Source of the DNA: UBA4738 sp002413305 | GTDB lineage: Bacteria > Actinomycetota > UBA4738 | Reading direction: 5' to 3' | Assembly (NCBI GenBank): GCA_036847185.1 | Contig: DAIUAM010000034.1 | Coordinates: 1 to 32,719, forward strand | DNA: 32,719 nucleotides | Shown: in pieces, positions 32,373 through 32,719 of the stretch | Position numbering within the stretch: position 1 is the stretch's first letter | Layout: each line of letters begins with the position of its first letter | The notes under the pieces: model-generated | The model's input: only the letters and a program-made list of their open reading frames with translations | What the model was told of the DNA's origin: nothing | The model's database searches: none | Translations under genes and position numbers: made by a program

Positions 32373-32648
32373 TCAACGACAGGATCCGGGCGCCTGAGGT
32401 AAGGCTGGTCGGATCCGACGGATCGCAGATCGGGATCGTGAGCAGACTGCGAATGCTGCCTCGGCGCGGTCGAGGTCGGTCACTCGTTCGGCCTCGACCT
32501 GATCGGGGGTTCGAAACTCGCCCCGCTGCTCCAGCATCTTGCGCACCTTGTGCGTCATTCCCGTCGCGGGGTCGACCTGCGAGAGCTCGGCTGGGGCGGC
32601 CGCCTCCCTGTGCGGCCTTCTTTTCGCGATGTTCGTGTCCGTGGTCAT
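32373..32648 (-). CDS. Small hypothetical protein
   Basis: This 91-residue protein begins MTTDTNIAKRRPHREAAAPA and contains the helical segment HKVRKMLEQRGEFRTPDQVEAERV. The last ~25 residues are Arg/Ser-rich and may reflect a frameshift or a chance extension. A good SD (AAGGGAG) stands six bases before the ATG on the minus strand. It is convergent with the kinase gene. No family is recognised. Confidence 0.5.
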   Translation of the reverse strand: MTTDTNIAKRRPHREAAAPAELSQVDPATGMTHKVRKMLEQRGEFRTPDQVEAERVTDLDRAEAAFAVCSRSRSAIRRIRPALPQAPGSCR

Positions 32649-32681
32649 GATGCTCCCTTCCTGATCACTCGGGCGGAACCA

Positions 32682-32706
32682 TTCGGCTCCGCGTTCTTCG
32701 GCTCCG
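32682..32706. repeat. Two 10-bp direct repeats, TTCGGCTCCG
   Basis: TTCGGCTCCG occurs at 32682-32691 and 32697-32706, 15 bp start to start, 34 bp upstream of the minus-strand hypothetical gene. It may be a regulator site for that gene, but the window ends at 32719 and the context is incomplete. Confidence 0.3.
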
Positions 32707-32719
32707 ACTGTTCTTCGAC

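Noticed and set aside
32505..32530. T-arm-like GGGGGTTCGAAACTCGCCCC
   Set aside because: The stem does not pair as a five-base T stem and no acceptor or anticodon arm is present; it lies inside a small CDS.

Overview
The window is GC-rich with tightly packed genes, many overlapping by GTGA or ATGA. It carries the Mec+/CysO/CysM, murI, metallo-hydrolase, rph, rdgB gene set known from mycobacteria. It most likely comes from an actinomycetote, probably an uncultured lineage rather than a model genus. Several genes have a TANNNT box 6-7 nt before the start codon and no Shine-Dalgarno (SD) sequence, as expected of leaderless actinobacterial transcripts.

Layout. 348-4096 (+): an acyl-activating cassette (AMP ligase, ACP, two alpha/beta hydrolases with unusual nucleophile elbows) resembling the ligase/hydrolase set of exosortase-A loci, with no exosortase in view. 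4125-5132: a truncated Mce-associated protein and a hypothetical protein. 5148-8980 (-): AidB-like acyl-CoA dehydrogenase, metallo-beta-lactamase-fold hydrolase, Eis-like acetyltransferase. 9115-12744 (+): methyltransferase, CPBP protease, double-propeller lipoprotein. 12771-13844 (+): selenide, water dikinase (SelD) read through an in-frame UGA, so SelD is itself a selenoprotein here. 13905-15479 (+): JAMM protease (Mec+), E1-like activating enzyme and sulfur carrier CysO. 15770-22472: GcvT-like protein, small Rieske protein, DUF3137-like protein, DJ-1/PfpI protein and two tandem PYROXD2-like oxidoreductases. 22557-26681 (+): DUF2277, cysM, murI, phosphodiesterase-like metallo-hydrolase, rph, rdgB. 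26735-28393 (+): DUF885 metallopeptidase.

From 28419 the sequence looks like the edge of an integrated element. It begins with the 3' part of a tRNA-Leu(UAG) gene without its 5' half, followed by short direct repeats, two small minus-strand ORFs, an N-terminally truncated tyrosine recombinase and a coupled small protein. Next comes the 3' remnant of a kinase/propeller gene, then an intact paralogue (30295-32202) whose own 3' end and downstream region match the remnant. A small hypothetical gene closes the window.

Working together: Mec+, the E1, CysO and CysM make up a protein-thiocarboxylate route to cysteine. Its genes are split by about 7 kb of unrelated metabolic genes. The strongest unusual features are the selenocysteine SelD, the exosortase-type cassette without exosortase, the tRNA-fragment attachment site and the kinase-gene duplication remnant. 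No CRISPR array, rRNA or complete tRNA was seen.
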